From: CAZCQP01 sp964500895
GTDB lineage: Bacteria > Bacillota > Clostridia > Lachnospirales > JAISER01
Length of the DNA stretch: 64,000 bases
Direction: 5' to 3'
NCBI GenBank assembly: GCA_964500895.1
Contig: CAZCQP010000007.1
Location: forward strand, 1 to 64,000
Below are positions 1-8,400 of the stretch, piece by piece. The notes under the pieces were generated by a model. The model was not told the DNA's origin. It searched no databases and worked only from the letters and a program-made list of their open reading frames with translations. Each line of letters opens with the position of its first letter. Position 1 is the stretch's first letter. Position numbers and translations under genes: made by a program.

Positions 1-8
1 TCTCCTTA
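1..8 (-). promoter_or_regulatory. Ribosome binding site of a gene beyond the left edge
   Basis: Read leftward the first eight bases give TAAGGAGA, a good Shine-Dalgarno sequence. No start codon fits inside the window, so a leftward gene probably begins a few bases outside it. It would be the next gene after the glycosyltransferase at 69-719. Confidence 0.45.
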
Positions 9-19
9 AACGTGGGTTC

Positions 20-48
20 GATGAAATTGTTGGCCAAACAATTTCATC
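20..48 (-). other. Perfect 12-bp hairpin after the glycosyltransferase gene
   Basis: Arms 20-31 and 37-48 are exactly complementary around the loop GGCCA. No T-run follows on the leftward strand, so this is not a classical intrinsic terminator. It lies between the glycosyltransferase stop and the ribosome binding site at the left edge and may protect a 3' end or attenuate transcription. Confidence 0.5.
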
Positions 49-68
49 AAACTTTCTTACAAATTTGT

Positions 69-719
69 TTATGAAAAGTAGAAAGGTGCAGTTTCATAAA
101 ATAGGCGGTATAGTTGTACAGCTTCTTCTGTAAAACCTTCATGTTCCAAAGCCCGGGCAAAAAAATAAGCAGCCCGGGAAGAAAACGTTTCTTGGTTTTT
201 TATTGCGTTGCGGTATATGGTAACGCATTGTGACGGCGTTATGGTGTTGCCATGCTTTTCGATGTACAGGTCTAAATAAAGCTTTTTACCCCAAACCATT
301 AAAAGGGGATGCACAGGATCGAACCATAAAAATTGGTTTTCACGCTTTAAAAGACGGGGGCTATGGCCCATCATCACCACATCTATGTCTGCGGGCAAAG
401 TGACCTTTAGCCGGAGAAGCATTTCAGCGTCTGAGGGGGTTATGTCTTCATGAATGTCTAGCCAAAAAATATAGTCCATGGTGGCTTTTGAAAAAGCAAA
501 ATTCCAGGCATCGGCCATATCCAATGGCCCGGAGTATTCATAGTAACGGATGGTTTGTACACCTTCGCCGTTTAATGAACATAAGGGCCGGGTGTTTTCT
601 GTACAAGCGTTGTCTGTTAGCCGAACCGCAATGATTTCATCTGCAATTGCTGCTGCCCAGCATACATCCTGGGCGGCGGCCTGTGATGAAATAATGGTCA
701 CCAGGCTTATTGTTGGCAT
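69..719 (-). CDS. GT2-like glycosyltransferase, short form
   Basis: A protein of 216 residues beginning MPTISLVTII, the usual first beta strand of family 2 (GT-A) glycosyltransferases. A stretch near residues 85-100 (FWLDIHEDI) is acidic and sits where the nucleotide-sugar/metal site usually lies, though no classical DxD is present. The C-terminal 35 residues (FFARALEHEG, then EEAVQLYRLF) resemble a single TPR helix pair, as in clostridial TPR-glycosyltransferases. The ATG at 719 follows AAAGGGGG; an upstream in-frame ATG at 755 has no comparable ribosome binding site. At 216 residues it is short for the family, so activity is uncertain, and the acceptor cannot be told from sequence. The family call is moderate; a catalytically dead relative is possible. 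Confidence 0.6.
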   Translation of the reverse strand: MPTISLVTIISSQAAAQDVCWAAAIADEIIAVRLTDNACTENTRPLCSLNGEGVQTIRYYEYSGPLDMADAWNFAFSKATMDYIFWLDIHEDITPSDAEMLLRLKVTLPADIDVVMMGHSPRLLKRENQFLWFDPVHPLLMVWGKKLYLDLYIEKHGNTITPSQCVTIYRNAIKNQETFSSRAAYFFARALEHEGFTEEAVQLYRLFYETAPFYFS

Positions 720-806
720 TCTTTTTTCCCCCTTTATACTGTCTATGCAACACATGGTTGTCCGTCATAATGATAGTATATTAAGGGGGAGGGGAATGTG
801 TGAAAG

Positions 807-1748
807 TTACATCATGTTTTTCTTGGCCATGAAAATAGCTGCCGTGATACAAATGGTCAAGGTGATGGCTAACACAATAAAAAAGCCGAAGGGATGGTCG
901 GCCACCGGTATGCCGGCTACATTCATGCCAAAGAACCCGGAAACAGCAGCGGGAATGGCCATAATGATGGTGATGCAGGCCAAAAACTTCATTACAATGT
1001 TCAGGTTGTTGGAAATGATGGAAGCAAAGGCGTCCATCTGGCCACTTAAAATGTCACTATATATTTTGGCCATTTCAATGGCCTGTTTATTTTCGATGAT
1101 GGTGTCTTCTAACAACTCTGTGTCATCTGGGTATTTTTTAATAAACTCATAGCGCAAAAGCTTTTCCATTACCAGCTCGTTAGAACGCAAGGAGGTAGAA
1201 AAGTAAACCAAGCTCTTTTCAAGTTCCATCAGCTGGAGCAATTCCTTGTTTTTCATGGACTTTTCAAGTTCATCCAAAATGTGGTTGCTTTGTTTATCAA
1301 TCTGTTTTAAGTATTTTAAGTATAACGTGGCGTTTCTGTACAAAATTTGTAAAATAAACCTGGACTTTTTAAAGGTGTAGAAGGTTTTCATGTTGTTGCT
1401 GATAAAACTTTGCAGCACCAGCGTTTCTTTAAGGGATACGGTAATTAAACATTGCTTGGTAAAAATTATGCCAAGAGGCAACGTTTCATAGGCCACCGTA
1501 TCGTCTTCAATTTCCATAAAAGGAACGTCCACAACAATTAAAAGGCTGTCTGTGTCGTTGTCCACCTCTATACGGGAACGTTCCTCTTCATCCAGCGCCG
1601 CACGAATAAAATCTGTATCTACATTGGCGTCAATGGCTATCTTTTGTATTTCTGTTTCAGTGGGCTTCACCATATTGACCCAAACCCCGTCAAAAATGGT
1701 GGATACCTCTTGCAAATCCCGGTTTTGTGAATTGTAAATGGTTATCAT
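807..1748 (-). CDS. corA: CorA-family divalent cation transporter
   Basis: A protein of 313 residues with the CorA layout: a cytosolic N-terminal alpha/beta domain, a long helical stalk (about 120-245) and two C-terminal transmembrane helices. The signature GMN is visible in GFFGMNVAG just after the first membrane helix and defines the pore mouth. A basic tail (MAKKNMM) follows the second helix. The family moves Mg2+, sometimes Co2+ or Ni2+, as a pentamer; the ion is not resolvable here. The ATG at 1748 is preceded by TAAGGA. It stands alone, with a 120-bp gap to the upstream DJ-1 gene that holds a long inverted repeat. Confidence 0.9.
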   Translation of the reverse strand: MITIYNSQNRDLQEVSTIFDGVWVNMVKPTETEIQKIAIDANVDTDFIRAALDEEERSRIEVDNDTDSLLIVVDVPFMEIEDDTVAYETLPLGIIFTKQCLITVSLKETLVLQSFISNNMKTFYTFKKSRFILQILYRNATLYLKYLKQIDKQSNHILDELEKSMKNKELLQLMELEKSLVYFSTSLRSNELVMEKLLRYEFIKKYPDDTELLEDTIIENKQAIEMAKIYSDILSGQMDAFASIISNNLNIVMKFLACITIIMAIPAAVSGFFGMNVAGIPVADHPFGFFIVLAITLTICITAAIFMAKKNMM

Positions 1749-1778
1749 GGGTATCAGTCCTTACAGGTAGAGTGCTTA

Positions 1779-1841
1779 GAGCATGTTTAATATCTCGCTT
1801 GTAGCGGATAAGGCGTTGCAATGGGGATATTAAGCAGGCTC
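1779..1841. repeat. Imperfect long inverted repeat between corA and the DJ-1 gene
   Basis: Two 18-base arms, 1779-1796 and 1824-1841, match at about 15 of 18 positions when one is reverse-complemented (core TTAATATC/GATATTAA). A 27-base spacer contains GCTTGTAGCGGATAAGGC. It lies in the 120-bp gap between two leftward genes. It could be a terminator-like structure for the upstream pair, or a small dispersed element; no second copy was noticed in this window. Confidence 0.45.
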
Positions 1842-1868
1842 TTAACCGGTTACACCCATTGGCTTAGG

Positions 1869-2429
1869 CTAAACTAAGCTTGGCGGTGCTATAAAGCCAT
1901 CCGCCACCTGATGGGTGTTGTCTGCACCGGTTAGCATTTGCAGCAGTGCAAATGCAAAAGCCATGGCCGCACCAGGGCCTTTGGCTGTTAAAATGCGGCC
2001 GTCTTGCACCACCGGCTGGTCTTCAAAATTTGCGCCTATTAGGGCTTCTTCAAAACCAGGGTAGCAGACAGCGTTTTTGCCGTTTAACAGCCCCAACTCC
2101 CCAAGGGTGGCTGGGGCTGCGCATATGGCAGCTAAAATCTTTTCATGGGCTTCGTAGCGTTTAATAAGGGCTACAAGCCCTTGGTGGGCCTTGTACGTAG
2201 ACGCCCCCGGCCCCCCAGGCAGCACCAGTGCGTTGGCGTCTATGTTTTCTGCAACGTGCCAAAACAAGGTGTCTGCCTTCACTTGTATGCCGTGAGAGCC
2301 TTTAATCATGTATTCATCCGTTAAGGACACAGTGCGCACGGTAACTCCCCCTCTGCGCAATATGTCCACTGTTACAATGGCTTCTGTTTCTTCAAATCCT
2401 TCCGGCAAAAAAACAAACACGGTAGCCAT
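1869..2429 (-). CDS. DJ-1/PfpI superfamily protein
   Basis: A protein of 186 residues, typical DJ-1/YajL length. It has the N-terminal motif PEGFEETEA, with the conserved Glu near residue 15, and the nucleophile elbow AAICAAPATLG, whose Cys near residue 105 is the reactive cysteine of the family. The closing GPGAAMAFAF helix is also conserved. Family members have been proposed to act as deglycases, glyoxalases or redox chaperones; the exact function here cannot be inferred. It follows the flavin reductase gene by 16 bp on the same strand and shares its promoter at 2952-2980, suggesting a two-gene stress or redox operon. Confidence 0.85.
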   Translation of the reverse strand: MATVFVFLPEGFEETEAIVTVDILRRGGVTVRTVSLTDEYMIKGSHGIQVKADTLFWHVAENIDANALVLPGGPGASTYKAHQGLVALIKRYEAHEKILAAICAAPATLGELGLLNGKNAVCYPGFEEALIGANFEDQPVVQDGRILTAKGPGAAMAFAFALLQMLTGADNTHQVADGFIAPPSLV

Positions 2430-2445
2430 AGCGTTAACCTTCTCC

Positions 2446-2919
2446 TTAGTAACAATTTATAATTTCCCCAAAAAATAGTTTATGATAATCCTTTTCATAG
2501 AATTTTAAGATTTCCGGCTTTAATGCGCTTTCCGTTAAGGTGTCCACGTGGGCAATGGCACACTCGTAATAGTGGTTGCATCCGGCCACAATGGGGCTGT
2601 TCACACTTTTGGCATCTACAAATTGCACAATCTGGCTTTTGTCTATGTCTGCCCCAGATTTGGTACCGCAAATGGTTAATGCTTCTTTCAAAGTGCCAAA
2701 AGGAATGCTTACCGTAAAGCTATCGGCCTTTTCCAATATTTTCATGGTGTAGCGCTGGGGGCGTACACCGGCAATGAACAGGGGTTTGTGCCAGAAAAAG
2801 CCTACAAAACCCCAAGAGATTGTCATGGTGTTCACGCCGTCCTCACTTTTGGCGGTTAAAAAAGCTCCGGTTGTAGATAAATGTTTCATGGCCTGTTCTA
2901 AATTTGTTGTAAAGTCCAT
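2446..2919 (-). CDS. Flavin reductase-like, FMN-binding split-barrel protein
   Basis: A protein of 157 residues resembling the flavin reductase-like domain: an N-terminal strand with TISWGFVGFFWHKPLFIAGV, where the family binds FMN, then a helix and RPQRYT. Such proteins bind FMN and either reduce free flavin with NAD(P)H or act as small NAD(P)H oxidoreductases. Partner and substrate are unknown. The start at 2919 follows AAAGGAG and lies 32 bp below a clear sigma-A promoter. The gene is divergent from the Stn-type operon across about 215 bp and co-transcribed with the DJ-1 gene. Confidence 0.8.
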   Translation of the reverse strand: MDFTTNLEQAMKHLSTTGAFLTAKSEDGVNTMTISWGFVGFFWHKPLFIAGVRPQRYTMKILEKADSFTVSIPFGTLKEALTICGTKSGADIDKSQIVQFVDAKSVNSPIVAGCNHYYECAIAHVDTLTESALKPEILKFYEKDYHKLFFGEIINCY

Positions 2920-2951
2920 ATACCTTTACTCCTTTATTCAATCTCTCAAAC

Positions 2952-2980
2952 ATTATATGCTAAAAAACAAAAAGTTTCAA
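2952..2980 (-). promoter_or_regulatory. Sigma-A promoter of the flavin reductase-DJ-1 pair
   Basis: On the leftward strand TTGAAA and TATAAT are separated by exactly 17 bases. Transcription would start near 2945, about 25 bases before the flavin reductase start codon. Confidence 0.75.
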
Positions 2981-3012
2981 TCTTTTTCATAAGTAATGGG
3001 CCGGGGTTGCTC

Positions 3013-3041
3013 TTGATTAGTATGGGTGATTATGCTACAAT
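3013..3041 (+). promoter_or_regulatory. Sigma-A promoter of the Stn-type oxidoreductase operon
   Basis: TTGATT at 3013 and TACAAT at 3036 are 17 bases apart, with an extended -10 (TGC just before TACAAT). The first gene starts at 3136, leaving a leader of about 90 bases. It is back to back with the flavin reductase promoter. Confidence 0.75.
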
Positions 3042-3135
3042 ATTTTGCATACAAACGCCAATGCTTGCGTTATTACGGCTGCACAACCGCCGTGCAATAA
3101 AAAAGCAGGAAACCAATCAAAGAGGACGTGAAAAC

Positions 3136-3648
3136 ATGTGTTGTTGCAAGGAACCAAAAGCCTTTACGTTCAAAGACCCATCCATCGACATTGCTAAGCT
3201 TGCGCCTGTTTTAGAGCAGTATAAGGACAAGCCGGGCAGCCTCATCACCATTCTACAGAAAGCTCAGGATTTATTTGGATATTTACCCATGGATTTACTG
3301 TGCTACATTGCCCATGAAACCAAAGTGAAGCCTGCCAAAGTGTTAGGGGTCGTCACCTTTTACACCCAGTTCCGCATGGAGCCTGTGGGTAAAAACGTTA
3401 TTCTGCTCTGCCAGGGCACCGCTTGCCATGTAAACGGTTCTGCGGGTATTGAAACGGTTATTTGTGAGGAATTAGGAATAAAAGAAGGGGAAACCACCCC
3501 AGACGGCCTGTTTACGCTGAATAACGTGGCTTGCTTGGGTTGCTGCTCACTGTCTCCCGTAATGATGATTAACGGTGAAACCTACGGCACTTTAACCCCG
3601 GATAAGGTGCGTAAAATATTGAAAGACATAAAGAACGCCGAAGAATAA
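3136..3648 (+). CDS. NuoE-like [2Fe-2S] subunit of a bifurcating oxidoreductase (StnA/HydC-like)
   Basis: A protein of 170 residues with the NuoE/HydC thioredoxin-like fold: a helical N-terminal part, then CQGTACHVNGS and, about 35 residues on, CLGCCSLSP, which supply the four cysteines of the [2Fe-2S] cluster. The ATG at 3136 is chosen because it follows AGAGGACG and gives the usual family length; the frame stays open upstream to 3007. The N-terminal MCCCKEP is an unusual Cys cluster. It is 13 bp before the NuoF-like gene in a three-gene operon. Such a subunit passes electrons to or from the flavin subunit. HydC of a bifurcating hydrogenase looks similar; the third subunit decides against that. 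Confidence 0.88.
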   Translation: MCCCKEPKAFTFKDPSIDIAKLAPVLEQYKDKPGSLITILQKAQDLFGYLPMDLLCYIAHETKVKPAKVLGVVTFYTQFRMEPVGKNVILLCQGTACHVNGSAGIETVICEELGIKEGETTPDGLFTLNNVACLGCCSLSPVMMINGETYGTLTPDKVRKILKDIKNAEE

Positions 3649-3661
3649 GGAGGAGCACCCA

Positions 3662-5413
3662 ATGAAAATATTGGTAGGCAAAGGCAGTTGCGGCATTGCC
3701 GCCGGGGCCAACAAAGTGGCAGACTATTTGGCTGGGGCCCTTAAAGACAACCAAATTGGGGCGGACATTGTCACCACAGGCTGCATCGGCATGTGCTACT
3801 TAGAGCCGATTATAGATGTGATTAACGACAACGGAGATAAAACCACTTATGTGAAGGTTAACAACACCGTGGTGGACGAGCTGATTAAAAGCCTGAAAGG
3901 GGAGACCAGCGAGGAAGAAAAGTACCGGTTGCCCCAGGAGGACATGGACATTTACGCCAAGCAAAAACGGGTAGCGTTGCGCAATTGCGGCATCATCAAC
4001 CCGGAATGCATTGACGAATACATAGAAGCAGGTGGCTATGAAGCCGCTCAAAAAGTGCTTACAACCATGACACCTCAGGCCGTTATAGAGGACATTAAAG
4101 TGTCTGGCTTGGCCGGGCGTGGGGGCGCAGGTTTCCCCACCTGGTTTAAATGGCAGGCGGCCAGAAACTCTGCTGGCAATGAAAAATATGTTATTTGCAA
4201 TGCCGACGAAGGTGACCCAGGGGCTTTCATGGACCGTGCGGTTATTGAAGGTGACCCACACAACCTCATTGAAGGGATGCTCATTGCCGCATACGCCATC
4301 GGCGCTTTTGAAGGCGTGGTGTACGTGCGTGCGGAATACCCCTTGGCCATTGTGCGTCTGGAAAAAGCCATTGAGCAAGCCCGAGACAAAGGCTTCTTAG
4401 GGCAAAACATTTGCGGTTCTGGCTTTGCTTTTGATATGCGCATTAAAGCCGGTGCCGGTGCTTTCGTGTGCGGCGAAGAAACCGCACTCATTGCATCTCT
4501 GGAAGGCGAACGGGGAATGCCCCGGCTGAAACCGCCTTTCCCGGCGCAAAAAGGTTTCTGGCAAAAGCCCAGCAACATCAATAACGTGGAAACCTATGCC
4601 AACGTGCCTTGGATACTGCAAAACGGTGGCAGCGCCTTTGCGGCCATGGGTACAGAAAATTCCAAAGGTACCAAGGTGTTTGCTTTAACAGGTAAAATCG
4701 CAAAAGGCGGCCTGGTGGAAATTCCCATGGGCCAAACCATTTCAGACGTTATTTACGGCGTGGGCGGCGGCATTAAAGACGGCGGCACCTTCAAGGCTGT
4801 GCAAATGGGCGGCCCATCCGGTGGCTGTATTCCAGCTTCCCTCATTGATACGGTGATTGATTATAAAACCCTGGCCGCTACCGGTGCCATCATGGGTTCC
4901 GGCGGTATGGTGGTTATGGATGAAAACACCTGTATGGTGGACATGGCCCGGTTTTTCCTGGACTTCACCTGCAAAGAATCCTGCGGAAAATGTACCCACT
5001 GCCGCATCGGCACCAAGCGGATGCTGGAGATTCTGGAGCGCATTACCCAAGGCGAAGGCCGGGAAGGGGACATTGAGCTTCTGCAACATTTGGGCAACCA
5101 GATTAAAGAAGGGGCATTGTGCGGCTTAGGCCAGACAGCGCCAAACCCGGTGTTAACCACCATTAAATATTTCAGAAACGAATATGAAGACCATATATAC
5201 AACAAAAAGTGTACGGCCAAGCTGTGTGCCCCGCTTTTGACTTATTCCATAGACGAAAGCGCTTGCACCGGCTGTACCGCCTGCACAAGGAAATGCCCCA
5301 CAAAAGCCATTTCCGGCGAATTAAAGAAGCCCCACACCATTGACAAAAATGCTTGTGTGGCTTGCGGCAAATGCAAGCAAGTATGCCGCTTTAACGCCGT
5401 AGTGGTTGATTAG
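3662..5413 (+). CDS. NuoF-like FMN/NADH-binding flavoprotein subunit (StnB/HydB-like)
   Basis: A protein of 583 residues. Residues 1-95 form a thioredoxin-like domain with Cys in GSCGIAAGA and GCIGMCYLEP. The NuoF core follows: GLAGRGGAGFPTW and CNADEGDPGAF bind FMN and NADH, and GAGAFVCGEETAL lies in the same pocket. SCGKCTHCRIGT plus a later Cys hold the N3-type [4Fe-4S] cluster. The C-terminus carries two further clusters, CTGCTACTRKCP and CVACGKCKQVC, as in HydB of bifurcating enzymes. It is the NAD(H) site of the complex and, in the related HydABC enzymes, the place of flavin-based bifurcation. GGAGG precedes the ATG. Confidence 0.9.
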   Translation: MKILVGKGSCGIAAGANKVADYLAGALKDNQIGADIVTTGCIGMCYLEPIIDVINDNGDKTTYVKVNNTVVDELIKSLKGETSEEEKYRLPQEDMDIYAKQKRVALRNCGIINPECIDEYIEAGGYEAAQKVLTTMTPQAVIEDIKVSGLAGRGGAGFPTWFKWQAARNSAGNEKYVICNADEGDPGAFMDRAVIEGDPHNLIEGMLIAAYAIGAFEGVVYVRAEYPLAIVRLEKAIEQARDKGFLGQNICGSGFAFDMRIKAGAGAFVCGEETALIASLEGERGMPRLKPPFPAQKGFWQKPSNINNVETYANVPWILQNGGSAFAAMGTENSKGTKVFALTGKIAKGGLVEIPMGQTISDVIYGVGGGIKDGGTFKAVQMGGPSGGCIPASLIDTVIDYKTLAATGAIMGSGGMVVMDENTCMVDMARFFLDFTCKESCGKCTHCRIGTKRMLEILERITQGEGREGDIELLQHLGNQIKEGALCGLGQTAPNPVLTTIKYFRNEYEDHIYNKKCTAKLCAPLLTYSIDESACTGCTACTRKCPTKAISGELKKPHTIDKNACVACGKCKQVCRFNAVVVD

Positions 5414-5424
5414 GAGGTAGCGAG

Positions 5425-8400
5425 ATGGCACAAATCACATTGAATATAAACGGTTTTGAAGTGAAGGGCAACGACGGCCAAACCATTTTGGAGATTGCCC
5501 AAGCAAACGGCATTTTTATCCCAACCCTCTGCCATGACGAACGGGTGAAAACCTTCGGCGCTTGCGGTGTTTGTCTGGTGGAAGGGGAAAACAACCCCAA
5601 GCTTATGCGGGCTTGCGCCACGGCTGCGTCCAACGGCATGGTGATTCAAACAGACACACCACGGGTGCAGGAAGCCCGTAAAATTGCTCTGGAATTTTTG
5701 CTTTCAGACCATGCGGGGGATTGCCGCCCGCCTTGTTTGGAAGCTTGCCCAGGCCATACGGACTGCCAGGGTTATGTAGGCCTCATTGCCAACGGCCAAT
5801 ATGAAGAAGCATTGGCCATGATTAAAAACGTGATTCCTCTGCCAGCCTCCATTGGCCGGGTTTGCCCCCATCCGTGCGAGGAAGCTTGCCGCCGGGCCAT
5901 GGTGGAGGAACCCATCGGCATTGCCCATTTGAAAGCTTTTGCAGCCGATTTGGACATGGCTTCCGAAAGTCCTTACACCCCAGACATTGCCCCGGATACA
6001 GGCAAAAAAGTGGCCATCATCGGCGGCGGCCCCGGCGGATTAACAGCCGCCTATTTCTTACGCCGCTACGGTCATGCCGTTACCGTGTACGATGCCATGG
6101 ACAAAATGGGTGGAATGTTGCGTTACGGCATTCCTGAATACCGGTTACCCAAAGCCATTTTAGATGCGGAAATTCGCTTAATTGAAAAAATGGGCGTAAA
6201 AATGGTGAACAACGTGAAAGTGGGCAAAGACATGACCTTTGACCACATTAAAAATAGCCATGATGCTACCGTACTTGCCATTGGCGCATGGGTCAGCTCT
6301 GGCCTGCGCTGCCCCGGTGAAGATTTAGACGGGGTGTTGGGGGGCATCGACTTTTTGCGTGATGTGGCCCAGAACAACCCGGTGCTCACCGGCAAAAAAG
6401 TGGCCATTGTCGGTGGCGGAAACACCGCCATGGATGCTTGCCGCACAGCGGTTCGGCTTGGTGCAGAAGCGGTGTATAACGTCTACCGCCGCACCAAGGC
6501 AGAAATGCCCGCCGAACCCATTGAAATTCAGGAAGCGGAAGAAGAAGGGGTTATCTTTAAAAACTTGACCAACCCCATTGAAATACTAGGCACTGACGGC
6601 CATGTGTCTGCTTTACGCTTGCAAATTATGGAGCTGGGCGAACCAGACGCCAGCGGCCGCCGTGCCCCTGTTGCTGTGCCTGGCGCAGAGGAAACACTGG
6701 ATGTAGACACCGTCATTCTGGCCATTGGCCAAGGGGTGAACCCGGATGGCATGGAAGGGGTTGAATTATCCAAGTGGAAAACCATTGTGGCAGATGAAAA
6801 CACTTTCCGCACTAACCTCCCAGGGGTTTATGCTGTGGGGGATGCCACCAACAAAGGAGCCAGCATTGCCATTGAAGCCATTGGGGATGCCAAACGGGCT
6901 GCCGATGTGATTCACAGCGGGCTGAATGGGGCAGAAGTGCCTTATAAAAAACCGTTCATCGTTACACGGGAAATGACCCCTGAAAAACTGGCCCACCACC
7001 CGAAAGTGAAGCGGGAAGCCATGCCGCACTTGAAGCCGGAAGTGCGCCGCCATACCTTTGACCAAGTGAACTTAGGCTACACGGAAGCACAGGCCAAAGC
7101 TGAAGCTAGCCGTTGCCTGGAATGCGGCTGCGCCGACTACTTCGAGTGCCGCCTCATTGACTACGCCAACCGTTACGGGGTGAATCCTGCACAGTTTGCA
7201 GGGGAAACCCACCACCAGCCAGAAGATACCTCCAACCCCTTTATTGTGCGCAACCCAAACAAGTGCATTTTGTGCGGCTTGTGCGTCCGGGTGTGCGAAG
7301 AAGTGATGGGCCGGACTGCGTTGGGCTTTGTGGAACGGGGCTTTGACACAGTAATTAAACCAGCCATGGACTTGCCGTTGGCAGAAACTGACTGTATCTC
7401 CTGTGGACAGTGCGTGAACTTGTGCCCAACTGGGGCGCTGTGCGAACGGCTGCCTGTGGCTAAAAACGTGCCGCTGGAAGAAGAAACCACCCATAGTGTG
7501 TGCGGATTCTGTAGTGTGGGCTGCGGGGTGAAGTTGCAAACCAAGGGCCGTATGTTGCTGCGCAGCTTGCCGGACGACAGCCAACGCCCAAATGCGTTGC
7601 TCTGCGCCAAAGGCCGTTTTGGCACAGGAGAGGTTCAAAAACAGCCCCGCCTGGCAAAACCCCTCATTTGCAAGGACGACAAGATGACGGAAGTTTCCAT
7701 GGCAGAAGCTTTGTTACATATTACCAAGAAAACACAGGGCATCGCTGCCCGTTACGGAACTGATGCGCTGGCTGTGGCCATTAGCGATAAATACATTAAC
7801 GAAGACATTTACGTGATGAACCGTTATGCCAGAGAAGTGTTGAAAACCCATAAGGTGTTCTCCTTCAACAGCGTGCAGAGCGGTTTAAAAGAAGTGTTTG
7901 GCCAGGATGCAAGCCCCAACACACTGGAAGAACTGCCACACACCGATGTGATTGTGCTGGTGTGCGATGATGTGCTGAACAGCCATACCGTTGCCGGTAT
8001 TGTGGTGAAAAAAGCAGTGGAAAAAGGCGCAAAACTCATTCTGGTGAGCAACAAGGAAACACAAGCAGACGAGTGGGCAACGATGAAATTAACCCCAGGA
8101 AAAAGCTTGAAGGTCTTGAAAGAAATGACCAAAGCTTTGTTGGATATGGGTAAGAAGCCCCAAAATGCCCAGGGTCTTGAGGCGCTGGCAGAAGCGTTAA
8201 AGGGTGTTACCCCAGGCGAAGAAGCAGCTGAAGCGGCCAAGCTGTACGCCAATGCCAAGAAAGCCATGATTGTGTACGATGCCAAAGGTACTTCAACCGA
8301 TGCCCAGCGGATGCTGGCGGATATGGCTGTATTGTCCGGCCACATTGGCAAGCCACGGGCGGGTATGGTAAGCCTATTGTCCAACAGCAACAGCCAAGGC

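Noticed and set aside
550..1152. Rightward frame of 200 codons across the glycosyltransferase-corA junction
   Set aside because: It overlaps two real leftward genes and its hydrophobic stretch is the reverse reading of the CorA membrane helices.
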